Source: Sulfuritalea sp. (lineage in GTDB: Bacteria; Pseudomonadota; Gammaproteobacteria; Burkholderiales; Rhodocyclaceae). Taken from it: DNA of 30,665 bases. Under the pieces are notes generated by a model that saw only the letters and a list, made by a program, of their open reading frames with translations, was not told where the DNA came from and made no database searches. The stretch lies in contig JADJUP010000021.1 of the NCBI GenBank assembly GCA_016716965.1, positions 1 to 30,665 of the forward strand. The letters run 5' to 3'. The translations under genes and the position numbers were made by a program. Numbering within the stretch: position 1 is the stretch's first letter; each line of letters begins with the position of its first letter. This document shows positions 29,327-30,665 of the stretch, piece after piece.

Positions 29327-29657
29327 TCAAAAAGTCGTCGATGGCGGGACGGTTGGCGAGTCGTGACGTCGCGCGGGCGGCGAGTCCGGGGTGCGTCCGG
29401 GCGTGTCGGCGGGGTCGATGGCGACGTAAAGGTCGGCTTCGGTGTCATCGATGGCGATGGTGGAAGCGCCCTTCGGGCGCACTTCGATGCCGCAGCGCTT
29501 GTCGATGCCGCCCCTCGGCCCGTTGACATCGGAAAGCCGCACCGATGCGCGAGACGATGTCGCGGCCGTGATTGAGGGCATACGCGCGGGCGCTTAGCGA
29601 CGTGGTCGCGCAGGCCCTCGGTCAGCGCAAAGTGTTGGCGTGGATCTGGATGTGCAT
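29327..29657 (-). CDS. HPF/RaiA-family ribosome hibernation factor-like protein (frameshifted)
   Basis: Fragments in order read MHIQIHANT, LTEGLRDHVAKR, NHGRDIV, VRLSDVNGPRGGIDKRCGIE and STIAIDDTEADLYVAID, then a basic tail. This is the pattern of short HPF/RaiA (sigma-54 modulation/S30EA) proteins, which bind the ribosomal A and P sites and keep ribosomes inactive in stationary phase or stress. At least three indels split it (near 29630, 29590 and 29545). The expected intact length is about 110 residues. The start at 29657 is the ATG of the MHIQIHAN beginning, with GGGAAT upstream. It is the first gene of the minus-strand run and is divergent from nhaR. Confidence 0.75.
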
Positions 29658-29686
29658 GTGATTCCCATTCGTAGCAAGGTATTTGG

Positions 29687-29739
29687 ATTATGGGGATGGT
29701 GACTGTTCGTTACAAACAGATGAGAATTAGCGATATATT
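29687..29739. promoter_or_regulatory. Divergent promoter region between the hpf-like gene and nhaR
   Basis: This AT-rich stretch has a plus-strand -10 candidate TATATT at 29734-29739 for nhaR and a minus-strand -10 candidate CATAAT at 29692-29687 for the hpf-like gene. Neither has a good -35; both -35 positions overlap the dyad at 29703-29719. That pattern fits regulator-controlled divergent transcription, but it is a reading of the sequence only. Confidence 0.4.
29703..29719. promoter_or_regulatory. LysR-type dyad (T-N11-A) in the divergent region
   Basis: CTGTT-CGTTACA-AACAG is a perfect 5-bp inverted repeat containing T-N11-A (29704 and 29716), the core pattern bound by LysR-family regulators. 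It lies where the -35 elements of both divergent genes would be, and an NhaR-type LysR regulator is encoded 47 bp away. Binding by this protein is inference. Confidence 0.42.
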
Positions 29740-29765
29740 CGAAAAAACGGATAAAGGAAAACCCC

Positions 29766-30665
29766 ATGCTGAATTACAAGCACCTGCATTACTTCGTCAG
29801 CGTCGCTCGCGAGGCGGCATCATCGGGCCTCGACGACTGCATCGGGCGCCGCAGACACTGTCGGGGCAGATTTCACAGTTCGAGCCCCGGATCGGCGTTG
29901 CGCTTTTCAACCGTACCGGCCGCCGCATGGAACTGACCCCGCGAGCAAACTGGCCTGTCCTACGCCGGAATCTTTCAGACCGGTGCCGAACTGGAGGACA
30001 TGCTGCGCCACGGTGGCGAGAACGCTTCGTCACCTTTTCGCGTCAGCATTGCCGACGTGGTGTTTAAGTTCTCGTCGCCCACCGGCTCTTGGCGCCAGCC
30101 CTGGAACTGCCGAGTCGGTGCGCACGGTTTTGCCGGGAAGACCGGCTCGAACGCCTGCTGCCGAGATGGCGATCCATCGCCTCGACATAGTCGTAGCCGA
30201 TCGTCCGATGCCGCCCAGGACCCGAAATCGGGAGGCTGGCTTCAACGCTCCGCTGGGGGAATCGGGGTCGCGTTCATGGCAGCGCCGGCACGCCTCGCCG
30301 AAGAAGCTGAAAGACCGCTTCCCGCAGCAAGCTCAGAGGGTGAGTCGCTGTTGTTGCCGAGGCAGGACAGCGCCTTGCATGGCTCGCTGCCGCATCTGGC
30401 TGGATCGGCAGGGCGTCAGGATGCAGATCGTCGGCGAAGTTCGACGACAGTGCCCTGATGAGCCTTCGGTGAAGGTGGGGCGGGCGTATTTCTGACGGCC
30501 ATCGCCAGCCGCACCCGATGTCGTGGCGCACTACCGGGTCGAGCAGGTTGGCGCAACCGAGGACATCCGCGAACGATTCTTCCTGATTTCCCCGGAACGA
30601 CGCCTGTCCCCACCCGGCAGCGCAGGCGGTCAGCAGGCATGCCACGCCGGCCTGTTCGCTGGGGC
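29766..30665 (+). CDS. nhaR: NhaR-type LysR-family regulator (many frameshifts, reaches window end)
   Basis: NhaR is a LysR-family activator that in E. coli responds to Na+ and controls the nhaA antiporter, osmC and pga genes. Ordered fragments: MLNYKHLHYFVSVARE (helix-turn-helix start), PQTLSGQISQFEPRIGVALF with NRTGRRMELT, IFQTGAELEDMLRHGGEN, SPFRVSIADVV, AIHRLDIVVADRPMPP, DSALHGSLPH, WLDRQGVRMQIVGE and FFLISPERRL. At least six indels separate them. E. coli NhaR has 301 residues, which would end almost exactly at the window edge, so the stop may be just outside. AAAGGA lies about 9 bases before the ATG at 29766. It is the only plus-strand gene. Real decay is possible, but the error pattern of the whole window favours sequencing faults. 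Confidence 0.85.

Noticed and set aside
29766..30665. nhaR as a true pseudogene
   Set aside because: Fragments of every part of NhaR remain in order and substitutions are few; the breaks are indels like those in neighbouring genes.

Overview
The window reads as a piece of a high-GC (about 65% by eye) betaproteobacterial chromosome. The AhpC/AhpF/Dps/KatG, CcmE, TerC and NhaR-like proteins look most like those of Rhodocyclales-type bacteria (Dechloromonas, Azoarcus, Thauera, Accumulibacter group). That placement is recognition by eye, not a search. Almost everything is on the minus strand. Only the last gene, an NhaR-type LysR regulator, is on the plus strand. No rRNA, tRNA, CRISPR array, transposase, integrase or phage gene was seen.

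Layout from the right end leftwards, which is the direction of transcription for the minus strand. (1) 29.77-30.67 kb: nhaR on the plus strand, facing away from everything else across a 108-bp divergent promoter region. (2) 29.66-15.76 kb: fifteen recognisable genes in one collinear, tightly packed run. They are an HPF/RaiA-like ribosome hibernation factor, TerB-like protein, TerC, universal stress protein (USP), YccA-type Bax-inhibitor-1 protein, DUF2062 protein, YqaA/DedA-type protein, a 34-codon small ORF plus CcmE, Tim44-domain protein, tandem USP, CPA2 cation:proton antiporter with a TrkA-N domain, second tandem USP, Na+/Ca2+-exchanger family antiporter, Ca2+-type P-ATPase and a two-CBS protein. 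Many junctions are 4-base ATGA overlaps. The theme is ion homeostasis (Ca2+, K+/H+, probably Mn2+) and general stress. (3) 15.54-10.49 kb: a peroxide-defence cluster ahpC-ahpF-dps-katG with a plausible promoter and an OxyR-like site upstream. (4) 10.14 kb to the left edge: a two-partner-secretion locus made of an outer-membrane TpsB transporter, a large repeat-containing TpsA exoprotein and a FecR-domain repeat protein that runs off the window.

The sequence carries many single-base indels that break obvious genes (fecR-like gene, tpsA, katG, P-ATPase, antiporter, ccmE, yqaA-like gene, DUF2062 gene, yccA, usp, terC, terB-like gene, hpf-like gene, nhaR). Many fall in short G/C runs and are densest near both ends of the window, which looks like long-read or low-coverage assembly error rather than gene decay. 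I therefore give whole-gene spans and state where the frame changes.

The most interesting parts are the long ion/stress operon headed by a ribosome hibernation factor and facing nhaR, and the TpsB-TpsA-FecR locus, whose TpsA and FecR proteins each contain long, nearly identical tandem repeats.
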